From: Colius striatus
Lineage: Eukaryota; Chordata; Aves; Coliiformes; Coliidae
DNA length: 64,000 nucleotides
Direction: 5' to 3'
Assembly: GCF_028858725.1 (NCBI RefSeq)
Contig: NC_084760.1
Coordinates: 9,560,867-9,624,866, forward strand
Below the pieces are notes generated by a model, which was not told the origin of the DNA, made no database searches, and was given only the letters and a program-made list of their open reading frames with translations. Made by a program: the position numbers and the translations under genes. Of this stretch, positions 35,701-47,121 are shown piece by piece; positions within the stretch are counted from its first letter, which is position 1; each line of letters opens with the position of its first letter.

Positions 35701-38700
35701 ATATTGCTGTAGGGAGACCTCACCTCAATGTCAGGTGCTGGGAAGTGAAAGACAAAGCATATAGCAAGTTTATTCTTCCTTGTGAAGTGGCAAAACGTAA
35801 AGCCTTACCTGTACTTTGGTAGCCTGAGCAGGCTCCCACTGCACAAGGCAAACGCCACCACACAGCATGAAGACAGAGAACCACTGCAACTTACTAAGGG
35901 TACGGCTTAGCATCAGGACAGTACACAAAGCTGTACAAGGGATCTTCAGCTGGTACATCACCTAAAAAAGGACAGCAATATAGTACAGAGCATGTGGTAC
36001 TATAAACTCCTCCAAAATAAGGAAATGAAATACAGAGTTCAACTGCAGAACGACAACATTTCATAGAATCATAGAATCTATGAATCAGGGGTTGGAAAGG
36101 ACCTTTAGAGATCATCTAGTCCAACCTCCCTGCAGGAGCAGGGTCACCTAGATCAGGTCACACAGAAACATGTTCAGGTGGGTCTTGAAGACCTCTAAGG
36201 AAGGAGCCTCCACAACCCCTCTGGGCAGCCTGTGCCAGGGCTCTCTCAACTCACAGTGAAATAGTTTTTTCTTATGTTTAAGTGGAACTTTTTGTGTTCC
36301 AGCTTCATCCCATTACCCCTTGTCCTGTCACTAGCCACTACAGAAAACCAACCTCCTGACACCCACCCTTTAGATATCAATTTGACATCAATCCATTTCC
36401 TACGGATCCCTGGGGTTTCATACCACTGCCAGTTAGATGAAAGGGGACGTGCAGTGACTCCAGCAGGGAGCGGGCCAGCTCAGAAAGGCAGCGTGCTGCC
36501 ACAGAGGCTGTGCTCTGACGGAACAAAGCATCCTCTGGCTTTGAAAGCTGAGGCTGAAGAGGGGGCTGTGAGCACCTCGCCTTCCCAAACAGCCAAGAGA
36601 CGGGTATTTACAGAGCAGGTACTGACAGACAAAGGTTACCTGGTAGACAGCTGCATCCAAGTTGCTAAGGGCCACAAATGCCATGTTGTTTTGAACAGCA
36701 TACACCACAGATGGAACACTTAATTTGAGCAGTTCTGTAACACTTCCAAATACATTTTCTTTCAAAGATGTTATTAACCTTGCTGGGCTGCCAGTTTCCC
36801 TGCAAAATAAAACATGAATAGAACTGGGGGCTCTTCTGCTCTTCGAAAGCAGAAATCAAATCAATGAATCCTTTGGGAAGGCTGAAAATGTGTTCTCAAC
36901 TATCAGTTGTACCTTCTGCTCAAGAAAGAAAAACTAACTGGGAAAAAACAGTGAGGTTATAAAAAAGTAGAAAGCCCTGAGGGTGAAGGAGGCATTCTGG
37001 AAGCAGGAGGTTAGATGCATTAATGTGTACTAGAGTAAACAACAACCATGAACACTGTCAACAGTGAGTAAGTCACTGCAGCAGGACAGATGGCTGTCAT
37101 CCCGCTCTGCCCCTTTTTTTTTGAGGGGTACTAATGTTTCTGTGTGATGTCAAATGCCTGTGACTTTGCAGATCCAATTTAAACTGGGCCATAGCTGCCA
37201 TTCCTCAGACCAGTCTGGGTGCCTCTGCCCATCACACTGCAGGTTCACAGAATCACAGGCTGGTAGGGCTTGGAAGGACCAGTAAAGATCATCAGGTCCA
37301 ACTCCCCTGCTAAAGCAAGTCGACCTAGATCAGGCTTCCCACATCTTCTCTGTGCAACTGCAGGCATTGTGGTACACGGGGGTGCTCCTTCTGGTTCTCC
37401 CCTTCAGCCTGCTCCACAGCTGATTGAAGCTGACCTCTGCACTGATAGTTCTCCTGCATCATTTGTACATCAGGCTGACATTTCTTGCTTCCTCATCGCT
37501 GCTACTCAAGTCTTCCAGTTCCCTTCCCAGCTCTCCTTGAGTCTTACATTCCCCTTTACCATTCTTCTCTCATTTTTCTACTGACAAGTACCAACATCCA
37601 AACTGAGTCCCGTCCCCTCCCGCAGGCATCTCCACTCGCAACCTGCATTGCTCTCAAACTGCACACTCCATTTTCATTGCTGCCATTACACATGCATACA
37701 AACAAATGTCCCTCAGTGCTCCAGGATCCCAATTCCCCACATTTCACCCATGTCCCAACAAATGCGTGTCACCTACCTGCCCCAAACTCTTATTAGCAAT
37801 TATCAAAGCTGTCACTCTATGCCCCAGGCTCCTTCATTTACCATCGTGTTTCCACATATTTTCCATTCCGTTCCTGATCAACCCCTTAACTCTGTGCTCC
37901 AGGTTCATCTCAGGAAGCTCTGTAAGTCCAGTCACATTCTGAGACACAGATTTGGGCCTTTAACTTCTGGCATGTGTGAAATATGTGTGTGTTAGGTCCT
38001 ACTGCAGTCAGAGGAGTCCAGAGAGCCAGACTTGCTGCTTAATTTGGCTTGAATGGTTCTCTGGACTCTACTGAGAGATGTTAATCATGTTCATTATGTC
38101 AATATTGTTATAACATGGTACGTCAAGCATCCCTTCCACACGCCCAGAGGGGTTGTGGAGGCTCCTTCCTTGGAGGTCTTCAAGACCCACCTGGACACGT
38201 TCCTATGTGACCTGATCTAGGTGACCCTGCTTCTGCAGGGGGGTTGGACTAGATAATCTCTAAAGGTCCCTTCCAACCCCTACCATTCTATGATTCTGTG
38301 ATTCTAATGACAACCAGTTTTGTTACAGAAACACCTGTTTCTTAGAAAAGCTGAAGTATCCTTTTCTTCATCCATTGCTAAGCTACATGGCCCACCTAAG
38401 AATGCAGAGAACCGTGCTGGTCTGGGCTGGAGCAGAGTTAATTTTCTTCCTAGTAGCTGGTACAGGGCTGTGGTTTGGATTTGTGCTAGAAACAGTGTTG
38501 AACACACAGGGATGTTTTGATTATTGCTGAGCAGTGCTTGTGCAGCATCAAAGCCTGTCTGTTTCTCACCCTGCCCTGACAGATGATGGGCTGGGGGGGC
38601 ACAAGAAGCCGAGGGGTTGGGCATGGCCGGGACAGCTGACCCCAACTAGCCCAAGGGCTATTCCATACCTTAGTATGTCATGCCCAGTATATGAATTGAA

Positions 38701-41700
38701 GGAAGGAGGAGGAAAGGGAAGGACATTCAGAGTCATGGGGTTTGTCTTTCCAAGTCAGCATTAGGTGTGATGGAGCCCTGCTGTCCTGCAGAGAGCCTGC
38801 TGAGGGGAAGCAGGGAATGAATTCCTTGGTTTGCTTTGCTCGTGTGTGTGGCTTTTGCTTTACCTACAACACTGTCTTTATCTCAATGAGTTGTCTCACT
38901 TTTACTCCTCTGATGCTCTCCCCCATCCCACTGAGGGAAAGGGTTATGAGTGTGCAGCTGCATGGTGCTCAGTTGCTGGCTGGGGTTAGACCACGACATC
39001 AGAACTCCCACAGAGCCAACCGGACTCACATAAATACGAGAAGTCAAGAGAATGGCTGAGTAAACAATGAGCACAGCTTAAACTATCATAAACTTCTCTT
39101 TTGCCTATCTTTTGGCATTTATTCATGGGAGAAACCTTAAAAGCAAACACAGTGAAGGCGCAGCGTAAGGATGTGTTAGAAAACAAACCCTGAAGCCGGA
39201 ACAATGCCGGAGCCATGCTGCAGTATCCTGGAGATTGCAGTCATCAGCGCTGGCTGCTTCAGAAAGAAAAGGTACCCACCCCAATGCATCCTGCTGAACA
39301 GGAAAACCAGATTGTATGCTGTCTTCCAGATGGTTGGTAAACTACAAAGCCAACTTGCCTGGGGTGAGACAAATTGGCTAGGACTTTAAAATCGGAGGAA
39401 GCTGTAAAGGAGGCACTGAAGGAAACTACGCTGGAATTTATGCTGTTCAGCACATTTGTTAAGTGATCTAAACTGGGAGATTACTAGGAAATTGGCAACT
39501 TTTGCTGATTATGTTCAATTATATGTGACATCCAAAAGCAAAGTTTTGATAGTGAGAGTTGTCTCTCACTACATCGAGCAGAACTCACCGGATCTTTTGC
39601 CATTTGAGAAACAGCTCTGTAGTGGTCTTGCCTGGGTCAGGTTTTGGTAGTGGGGGAAGCTACAGGGGTGGCTTTAGCTGCCAGAAGCTTCCCCTGTAGC
39701 TGACAGGGCTAATGCCAGTCAGTTCTAAGATGGATCCACAGCTGACCCAGGCCTGGCCAGTTAGTGACTGAGGTAACACCTCTGCCAATAATGTATTTGA
39801 GAAGTTGCTGGGCAGTTGCTAAACTGCAGCAGCAACAGGGAGGGAGAATGTGAGAACATCTCTGCAGACACCAAGGTCAGTGGAGAAGGAGAGGGAGGAG
39901 GGTGCTTAGGCCCTGGAAGAAAGACTCCCCTGTGCCCTGTGGTGAGGACCATGGTGAGGCAGCTGTGTCCCTGCAGCCCATGGAGGCCACTGGGGAGCAC
40001 AGACCCACTTGCAGCCCGTGGAGGAGCCCACATTGGAGCGGGTGGATGCCTGAAGGAGGCTGTGACTCTGTGGGAAGCTCACCCTGGAGCCAGATCCTGG
40101 CAGGAGCTGGGAGTCCATGGAGAGAGAGGAGCCCACACTAGAGCAGGTTTGCTGTCAGGACTTGTGACCTTGTGAGGGACTCAGGCTGGAGCAGTCTGTC
40201 CCTGAAGGACTGTTCTCCTGCTGGGTGACCCACACTGGGGCAGGGTGTGAGGAGCTGCCCCCGTAGCAGGCCCTATGCTGGAGCAGTTTGTGAGGAACTG
40301 TAGCCCATGGAAGGAGCCACGCTGGAGAAGTTGGTGAGGGACTGTCTCCCATGAGAGGGACCCCACAGTGTAACAGTGGGAAGTGTGAGGAGGCCTCACC
40401 CTGAGAAGCAGCAGCGGCAAAGTCCATCTGTAATGAACTGACCACAACCCCCATCCCTTGCACTGCTTGAGGGAGAGGAGGGAGAGTCCTGGGAAGAGGA
40501 GGAGTGGAGGGAGGTGTTTTAAGATTCAGCTTTATTTCTCATCTCCCTGTTCTGATGGTTCATTAACAAATCAAACCATTTCTCCCCAAGTAGAGTCTGT
40601 TTTGCCCATGACACTAACTGCTGAGAGATCTCCCTGTCCTTATCTCAATTCACACACCTCTCGTTATATTTCTCTCTTCCCTGTCCAGTTTAGTGGGGGG
40701 AGTGAGAGAATGACTTGGTGGGCACCTGGCACCCAGCCAGGGCTAAACCACCACAAGCTCAGTTACCTGGACAGCACAGGCATGCACCTACACCCACCAG
40801 CATATAGGACATCCTACTAAGAAGAGGAGAGCACAGCTTGATGAATAGTGTCTGCTGGCACCCATCACGCTCAGCTACAGAGAATAAACACTATCTGGCC
40901 AGATCAGAATAGGTGTTATAACCTTCAGAATAGGTGTCATAACCTTCAAACAGCTCAGTGCATCTGACTCATCCCATTTTAACTGGAAAATAATGTTCTG
41001 TCAATCAATGAGAAAGAAGCTTTGGAAATGGCAAACTCAAAACACAGCAACCATCTCTAAACCAGTTATGGGCATTCAGGAAAGGGATGTGAGTAGCTCT
41101 CCAACAGCACCAGCTCCAGGCTCACTGTGTTCAGAGAAATGAGCTACATGACAAATCACAGACTCATTACAGTTGGAAAAGACCTTTAAGATCACTGAGT
41201 TGAACCACTCACCTCACACTGCCAATCCCACCACTAACCTAAACCATGGCAGCACCTTCACCCCTCTGCCCAAGGCCACACGGCACGTTCACATCCCAAA
41301 TGCTGCACAGAGCTCTGGATCCCGTGTCAAATGGGATGTAACACCACTGCAAACGCTGTAGGGATGGGTACTGGAACTCCCAGTTTAGAATATAAATGAA
41401 GACACAATACAGATCTGCAGAGATATGAAAATGAAGGCAGGAAGACTATTCATGCTGTCAACACAAGGTGACAGAATCCAGTGAGACTGACAAAGTGCTA
41501 TTAAAAAGGACTTTTTCAGATACCAAGTCCTTATACTGCAGAAGTCATTTCACAGATACAGTAAGGGCTAACAGGTCAAAGGGAAACTGGACAATGTCAC
41601 AGAGGACAGGATTGTTTGAGGCTGCAATCCCAGCACACACAGCACCTGGGCTGGGAAATCCACCAGTTTCTGCCACTACCAAAGGCAAGTTCAGCCCACC

Positions 41701-44700
41701 CTTGCCTGCTTGACTTGACACAAGCTGCTGTAGCCTCCACAAAACAGGCTGGATCAGGATCCATGGTGGCCACAATGCTGTGAGAACCACAGCACAACCC
41801 CTCATCAGCAGAGACACTTCTGCCAACATCATGTGCTGGCAGGGTGAGAAGCCCAGGGTGCACAAACAGAAACACAGACATTTGCCCCCGTTCACACTTT
41901 GCCTTTTCTAAAGGCAGTTTGCCACAGCAAACAGACACTGTCTCGTCCCTAAAGCATGTAAAAGTGTCATTTTGATGTTCAGTAGAAAAGATCTGATCAA
42001 AATCTGAAGCACAGCACCTGAGTTCATGATCCTCCATCACAAAACAGCCTATAGCCTTCTGATGGACCAAAAAGCCACAAAGAGTCAGGCAAAGACCCTT
42101 GAAGAACAAATTCTGCCACAACAGCCAGAGCTAGGCTTTGGGGAAATCCACCATGTAAAGGTTCTTCCAAGGAAGGATGTAGCATGGGGAAGCCAAGAGG
42201 AGAGACAGCGAGCAGACCAGTGGGCTCCCTACTTCAAATGCTCATGTGTGGACTGAGGTTCTGGGTCTTTGCAGCAGTCTGGGATTACAGAAGCTCTAAT
42301 AGTAACTTTCTGACCATGGTCTTCTCAGCATTGATCCCCCAGGTTAAGAAAGAGAGCAAAATGTCTGTAGAAATACTGGCTGGGAAAATTTATGAGCAGC
42401 AGCATTCCAATTTAAAAATAACCCACCAGACAACGGCTCACAGTCCAGCTTTCATCTACCCCCAGGTTTTAACAGACCCAGACCATCACAGACAATCCAT
42501 GCTGACATTCTGAACCTGTTCCAAAGCATATAAAACCAGAAAATACGCAGAAAGGACACACCTAGATTGTGCTGTTTACAAAGCAGTTTCAGTTGAGGAC
42601 TCACAAGCTGTAGCTCACTGTAAAATGACTCTTCCCTGGCGTGGCTATCCAGCCACGTTCTCAAATGTATCTGTACTTCAGTATCTGAGAATCTAGGGTT
42701 AGAAGCCAGGCTTGGTTTTCAAAACACCCATTAGCATTCTCACACTTACCTAGCCAAGATGCCCACGCTCAAGAACAACTTGATCACTTCAGTGATGCAC
42801 ACGGCCGTGGTTGAGAAGTAGAGCTCTGTCTGCACCGTCCTTGTGTACCGCAACATGACCGTGTACATGGCAGCAACCAGGGTCATCACGGCCAGGCAGT
42901 ACAACTTGAACAGTAAGCTGACATTTTCTGAAAGAAAAGAGAGATGACAATTCAGCATGCCCTTCCTTTGAGTTTAAGAACTGAATCAGGGTGTTGTGCA
43001 GCTGGAGGGCTGTGTCCAATACTACTGTGGCAGCACACAGTAATTACAATGTTGTGGAACGCCTCCTGTGAAGAGCTGAAGTTGGATTTTAAAGTCTCTG
43101 CTCAAATTACCTTGTGGAGGGACTTCAAGTGTTTGAAAATCACAGAATCTCAAGGGCTGGAAGGGACCTCAAAAGATCATCCAGTCCAACCCCTCTGCCA
43201 GAGCAGGACCACCCAGAGTAGGTCACACAGGAACTCATCCAGGTGGGTTTGAATGCCTCCAGAGAAGGAGACTCCACAGCCCATCTGGGCAGCGCCTTCC
43301 AGTGCGCTCTCAACTCAACAGGGGAGAAGTTTTTCCTCGTGTTTCTTTGAAACCTCTTGTGTTCCAGCTTGTACCCATTGCCCCTTGTCCTATCATTGGC
43401 CATCACTGAGAACAGCCTGGCTCCATCCTCCTCACACCCACCCTTTGTGTATTTGTAAACATGAATGAGGTCACCCCTCAGCCTCCTCCAAGCTGAAGAG
43501 CCCCAGCTCCCTCAGCCTTTCATCATCAGTGCTCCACTCCATCATCTTTGTGGTCCTCTTGCCCTCATAATCATCCTTCGTTGTAGAAAAACTAGTCATA
43601 GACTAATATTTGTCTCATAGTAATGGAAAAGTCTTTCTGTGCTTTCCTCCTTAGCTGATACCAAGTGCTTGCTCTGGATTAGCAGCAGATCCTTTCCACA
43701 GGCTGTACTGAAGTCTGACACAAAGAGCAGTGGCAGACTTGTAAAAGCAAAGAGGGAGGAAGTTCGCTATCAGCAGAGGGAATCAATCCTACAAATCTTA
43801 GTAAATAAGGCAGCATTTACTTCAGCCTTATTTTCCACCTAAGTTAGTAAAAGAAGAGAACAGAAATTGCTCAGAACAGTGATGGGACTTGTGTCCAGTT
43901 CTGGGCTCCTCAGCTCAAGAGGGACAGGGAAGTGCTGGAGAGAGGCCAGCACAGGGCCACCAAGATGATCAGGGGACTGGAGCATCTTCCTGATGAGGAA
44001 AAGCTGTGGGAACTGGGGCTGTTTAGTCTGAAGAAGAGGAGACTGAGGGGGGATCTCATTAATATTTACAACTATCTAGAGGGTGGGTGTCAGGAGGTTG
44101 GGGCAGCACTTTTTTCTTTTGTATCCAGTGACAGGACGAGGGGTAATGTAATGAAGCGGGAACACAAGACGTTCCATTGAAACATAAGGAAGAACTCTGT
44201 GCCTGCTGAGGTGAGGGAGCCCTGGCACAGGCTGCCCAGGGAGGGTGTGGAGGCTCCTTCTCTGGAGGTTTTCAAACCCATGTGGACACATTCCTGTGTG
44301 ACCTGCTTTGGCGGGGGGGGGTTGGACTAGATGATCTCTAAAGGTCCCTTCCAACCCCTACCATTCTGTGATTCTGTGACTTCACACAAAGGGCTTTCTT
44401 GAAAAACTACTCACCATAGAGAACACCAAGGGTACGGTTATTCAAGTAAATCAAGCCATATAAGGAGGACATTTCATCCCCTCCCTCTTCCCCACCACTA
44501 TACTCCCACAACAGCAGCAATTCCTGTAACAGTTTTGCCCTGGACCAACTCCTCTGAGGTGTAATTTGGGAGCTGGCAAGAGGCAGTTTTTCACAGAGCA
44601 GCCCTCTCCATAAGGCCTGGGAGTTTCAGAGGGCGGATGTGGCCAGGCCACGCCAGCTCATGCCTGTGTCAGAGGACAGCCAGGACCACATCCGTGTCAG

Positions 44701-46671
44701 TGAGGAGAACAGCATGTAACTCCAAGCAGGGCTCCTCTGCATGAAGACACGACCAACAACACGAGGCATCAGCAGATGTGGGGGGTCCACAAAACCACTT
44801 TTCAAACTGGTAAATTACTCTTTGTTCTGTAGGGCATCTGATGGGTGGAGGTTGCTCCTTCGGGCAGCATCCTCTGAGCGTTACCTGGCATGTTCTGAAC
44901 ATCCTAAAGAAACCTACTTTAACTGGTAGAAGTTTATGTTCCTCTGCTGATTAGGGAGAGAGCTAACAGATAAGCTCCGGGCAGACTTGTAATAGCTTTG
45001 TTCATTTAATATGGAAATGAAGTGCTGAATCCAGGGGAAACGATGTTTTGGTTCCTTTTTCCCTCAAGCCAGCCACGTCTTCTATTGCATAACATTTCTG
45101 CAAGGTACAGTTAATACCTCCTGAAGCAGCAATCGGTTAAATTAGCTACTTCCTTAGAGATAAAAATCTTATCCACGTCAGTAACCACTTTTAAAAGGTA
45201 GAGCCAATTAGTTTTTGGACTAATAACTGCTTAAAAGAGACTTAGGAGCTGTAATCCATTTTTAAATTAAGTTTGGATTGTGGGGAAGGGTGGTGGGAAA
45301 CCAAGGGCAAAACAACCACTGAACAAAATTAACCCTGTCCGGTTTTCAGTGTCTTTTCTGGTGATATTTTAGTGCTCACAGAAATGACAGTCACAACATG
45401 TTTTTACACATTAAGAGTTTAGAGTCTATGCACTATTGGGCTGAACCTAAACTTAATCCCTGCTTATATTAAACACTCCTTAAAAAATAAACAAGTGCCC
45501 CCATTTAGCAACAGTTTGCAAACTTGGGTCAACCATATGAGACAGGACATAAGCCAGTGACTATACCAGACAGTTCTAGCATCCTGTAAAAAGCTATTTG
45601 TTGTGAGCTTTCAGCCTGAACATTTCTCCAGCCCGGCTCACACGTCTGCGTGGGCAGCAGTGCAGCACTGGGAGCAGAAGCAGGGGCATCCAAGTCATCT
45701 GCTGGTAACTCTGAGCTTATACCAGCTAGACAAAAAAGAGAACTGAAAGCAGCTGTTGTTTCTCTCCCAGACTTTTCCACTGGCTTTAGTAAATCGCACT
45801 GGAACGAGACAATTTCTAGCAAGAGAGTCCAGACGGGCCAAAAGCCTCAGGGTATGAACTGCGGGCCTCCCACACATCCCCACAGCTCATCTGACCGCTC
45901 TTCGGAACGGCAGCCCAAGGCAGCCGGGGCGATGGGCGCCTCAGACCCCGTCCCACACACACGGCACGGAGGGTCCCCTCTTGCGGCTCCCCCGCCGCGG
46001 GACAGGCGTCGCGTTCCCGGAGGGTTCCAGGCCGCCTGCCTTGCCCGGGAGCTCCAGCGCCGTGCCACACACACACACACCCCCCGCGACCCGTGTGCAT
46101 GGAGGGCCACCCGCGGCACACAGCCGAGGAGCAAAGGGGTGCCCGAGCACCGCCGGGCCTCGGGACATCGGGCTGAGCCCCGGCAGCGTCGCGCCACGTT
46201 CCAGCGCTCTCAGAGCGGGAAGCGGTGACCGAGGAGCCGCGGCCCCGGACACGGCTGCGGCTGAGGGGGGCCGGCGGTGGCCCAGGGGAGACCCCAGCCG
46301 GGAGCACCAGCAGGCGCCGGCCCGCGCCTCGCTGCGGCCGGAGGGGCGGCGGGGGCTCCCGAGCCGCGGCCGCCAGAGGCGGCAGGAGCGGAGCGGGAAG
46401 GCGGGGCGGGGGGCAGAGGGCAGAGCCCCTCCCCGGCGCGGCCCCGCGCCCCCTCGCAGCCGCTTCCCCCCACGCCCGCGGTGGCGGCGCCCGGCGCCGC
46501 AGCCCCCGGCGGGGAGGGCAGTTCCACTCCCGCTGGGGTGGGGGGCGCGGCGGGCACCGCCGGCGCGCGGGGCGCGCTTCGTCTTGGCGGGGGCGGGCCC
46601 GGCCTCTTTCTTCGGCTGTGCTGACCCGCGGCGCCCCGCTCCGTGCGGCTCTCACCTTTCGGAGGCGACAT
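29643..46671 (-). CDS. SLC35A1: SLC35A1, Golgi CMP-sialic acid transporter (complete)
   Basis: Nucleotide-sugar antiporter of the Golgi membrane that imports CMP-sialic acid in exchange for CMP for sialyltransferases. Eight coding exons join in frame to 338 residues (human 337): 46656-46671, 42750-42927, 36640-36799, 35809-35961, 35279-35345, 32018-32194, 30759-30893, 29643-29773. All introns are GT-AG. The start ATG at 46671-46669 has A at -3 and lies in a CpG island. The family core of ten membrane helices is recognisable from [35 protein letters not shown] and K-Y-T-D-N-I-M-K-G. The short N-terminus (M-S-P-P-K-E-N) and the C-terminal tail differ from human, while the core is highly conserved. 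Introns carry many CR1 copies and two solo LTRs. Confidence 0.97.
30008..30068 (-). mobile_element. Very short CR1 3' stub in SLC35A1 intron 7
   Basis: About 60 bp, just the terminal repeat and the conserved 3' UTR end. Confidence 0.88.
30759..30893 (-). CDS. SLC35A1: SLC35A1 exon 7
   Basis: 135 nt, phase 1 at both ends. It encodes [15 protein letters not shown] through V-I-L-F-G-L-Q-I, covering two late membrane segments. Donor gtaagt. Confidence 0.96.
31242..31970 (-). mobile_element. Long CR1 copy in SLC35A1 intron 6, sense
   Basis: About 730 bp. It includes about 135 open codons of the polymerase C-terminal region ([18 protein letters not shown]). It is sense to SLC35A1 and begins about 48 bp past the exon 6 donor. 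Confidence 0.96.
32018..32194 (-). CDS. SLC35A1: SLC35A1 exon 6
   Basis: 177 nt. It encodes [12 protein letters not shown] through [14 protein letters not shown]. It differs from human at Y-T-C-S (human Y-T-Y-Y). Its donor gtaagt lies only about 48 bp before a sense-oriented CR1. Confidence 0.96.
33131..33935 (-). mobile_element. Long CR1 copy in SLC35A1 intron 5, with internal stub
   Basis: About 800 bp, the longest CR1 here. It reaches further 5' than the others (past L-H-L-type codons to ctgaatggcagcacat). At 33476-33497 it is interrupted by a 22-bp piece matching a CR1 3' terminus in the opposite orientation. Confidence 0.95.
33936..35278 (-). other. SLC35A1: SLC35A1 intron 5, repeat-free stretch
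   Basis: Nothing recognised beyond ordinary intron sequence. Confidence 0.5.
35279..35345 (-). CDS. SLC35A1: SLC35A1 exon 5
   Basis: 67 nt. It encodes [10 protein letters not shown] through C-S-G-F-A and ends in phase 1 at donor gtacag. Confidence 0.95.
35809..35961 (-). CDS. SLC35A1: SLC35A1 exon 4
   Basis: 153 nt, phase 0 at both ends. It encodes [10 protein letters not shown] through [12 protein letters not shown]. It covers mid-protein membrane segments close to the substrate cavity in this family. Confidence 0.96.
36062..36383 (-). mobile_element. CR1 fragment in SLC35A1 intron 3
   Basis: About 320 bp. It starts with two terminal repeat units (tcatagaatcatagaatc) and ends about 260 bp from exon 3. 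Confidence 0.95.
36640..36799 (-). CDS. SLC35A1: SLC35A1 exon 3
   Basis: 160 nt. It encodes E-T-G-S-P-A-R-L through [17 protein letters not shown]; donor gtaacc, phase 0. Confidence 0.96.
37246..37340 (-). mobile_element. Short, diverged CR1 stub in SLC35A1 intron 2
   Basis: About 95 bp from tcacagaatcacaggctgg to gacctagatcagg, then unrelated sequence. Confidence 0.88.
37341..38138 (-). other. SLC35A1: SLC35A1 intron 2, unclassified C-rich stretch
   Basis: Pyrimidine- and A-rich sequence with no repeat family that I recognise and no plausible exon. Confidence 0.4.
38139..38305 (+). mobile_element. CR1 fragment in SLC35A1 intron 2
   Basis: About 165 bp, complete 3' end with attctatgattctgtg. 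Confidence 0.94.
38415..38998 (+). mobile_element. Solo LTR, ERVL-like family A
   Basis: About 584 bp. It begins tgctggtctgggctggagca and ends gggttagaccacgaca. It is the same family as the LTR at 58673-59272, in the opposite orientation (shared aattttcttcctagtagctg). The TATA region is degraded (cagtatatgaatt). No clear target duplication is seen, so the element is old or its ends have decayed. Confidence 0.8.
39618..40755 (+). mobile_element. Solo LTR, ERVL-like family B, with AGCTC duplication
   Basis: 1138 bp. It begins TGTAGTGG and ends CCACCACA, so its tips are imperfect inverted repeats. It is flanked by perfect 5-bp duplications AGCTC at 39613-39617 and 40756-40760. The middle (about 39900-40380) consists of degenerate tandem units of about 45-57 bp, each with a g-c-t-g-g-a-g-c-a-g-like core. 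There are no flanking internal genes, so it is a recombined solo LTR. It sits in SLC35A1 intron 2, antisense to the gene. Confidence 0.85.
40905..40948. repeat. Two-copy tandem repeat of about 21 bp
   Basis: The unit tcagaataggtgttataacc is followed by a near-identical copy with one C/T change. Confidence 0.7.
41156..41280 (-). mobile_element. Older CR1 copy in SLC35A1 intron 2
   Basis: Same diverged subfamily as 23114-23319 (cacctcacactgcca). The terminal repeat has decayed. Confidence 0.8.
42750..42927 (-). CDS. SLC35A1: SLC35A1 exon 2
   Basis: 178 nt. It encodes [11 protein letters not shown] through [10 protein letters not shown], the first two membrane segments. It joins exon 1 in phase 1; donor gtaagt. 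Confidence 0.96.
43139..43555 (-). mobile_element. CR1 fragment in SLC35A1 intron 1, sense
   Basis: About 415 bp. It pairs as an inverted repeat with the copy at 43882, about 325 bp away. Confidence 0.94.
43882..44379 (+). mobile_element. CR1 fragment in SLC35A1 intron 1, antisense
   Basis: About 500 bp, from cttgtgtccagttctgggct to attctgtgattctgtga, with a G run at 44313-44320. Confidence 0.95.
44380..45839 (-). other. SLC35A1: SLC35A1 intron 1, repeat-free stretch
   Basis: No repeat or exon recognised. Composition changes from AT-rich to GC-rich as it enters the CpG island. Confidence 0.5.
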
Positions 46672-47045
46672 GGTGCCCGCAGAAAGAGCCGAGAGCGCCG
46701 GGCCCGAGCCCTTCCCCGCGCCGCGCCGGAGCCCTTCCCCGCGCCGCTCCTCCCATCGCACCATAGAGCGCGGCGCGGCTGGATAGAGCGCCCGCCTCCC
46801 TCGTTTCACCATCGAGTCGGCGCTGCGGAGGGAGGGGCTCGTCCCCCGCGGCCTGCGCCGAGGTGAGCGGAAAGGGCGGGTGAGCGCGGGAGCCGCGGGC
46901 AGCGCCGGGCCCGGCCCCAGCCCCACCGGCCGCACCGCCGCGGGGTGCTGCCCCCGGCCCGCCGCGCCGCCCGTGCCAAGGCAGCGGCAGGCGGAGCGGT
47001 GCCACCGGCTGCGCGGCGGCGGCAGCAAACGCGCCGGGGCACGGT
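45840..47045. promoter_or_regulatory. SLC35A1: CpG island and promoter of SLC35A1
   Basis: A sharp rise in G+C and CpG density begins near 45840 and ends near 47045. It covers SLC35A1 exon 1 and the start of intron 1. GC-box-like sites occur at 46403-46411, 46591-46597 and 46874-46880; the last is upstream of the start codon on the minus strand. No TATA box is evident, as expected for a housekeeping-type promoter. The long open frames on both strands here come from the GC bias and are not genes. Confidence 0.85.
46656..46671 (-). CDS. SLC35A1: SLC35A1 exon 1, start codon
   Basis: 16 coding nt (M-S-P-P-K and one base) ending at donor gtgag. The ATG has a favourable context (acc before it). 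Phase 1 fits exon 2 exactly. The human N-terminus is of the same length but differs in sequence. Confidence 0.9.
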
Positions 47046-47104
47046 ACTGACTGTACTGAGGCACGCAAAGCACTGGCTGAAGCTTACGAACATCCACAGT
47101 CTTC

Positions 47105-47120
47105 GGGGGGGGGGGGGGGG
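47105..47120. repeat. Poly-G run (16 G)
   Basis: Uninterrupted G run immediately left of a CR1 5' end, just outside the CpG island. Confidence 0.9.
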
Positions 47121-47121
47121 C

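Noticed and set aside
38410-39022. Possible AACCG target duplication for the LTR at 38415-38998
   Set aside because: The right copy lies about 20 bp past the expected LTR end, so the match is probably coincidental.
45816-47097. Long open frames of up to about 295 codons on both strands near SLC35A1 exon 1
   Set aside because: They lie in the CpG island, are low-complexity R/G/P/A-rich, overlap each other on both strands, and only the 16-nt SLC35A1 exon fits a real gene.
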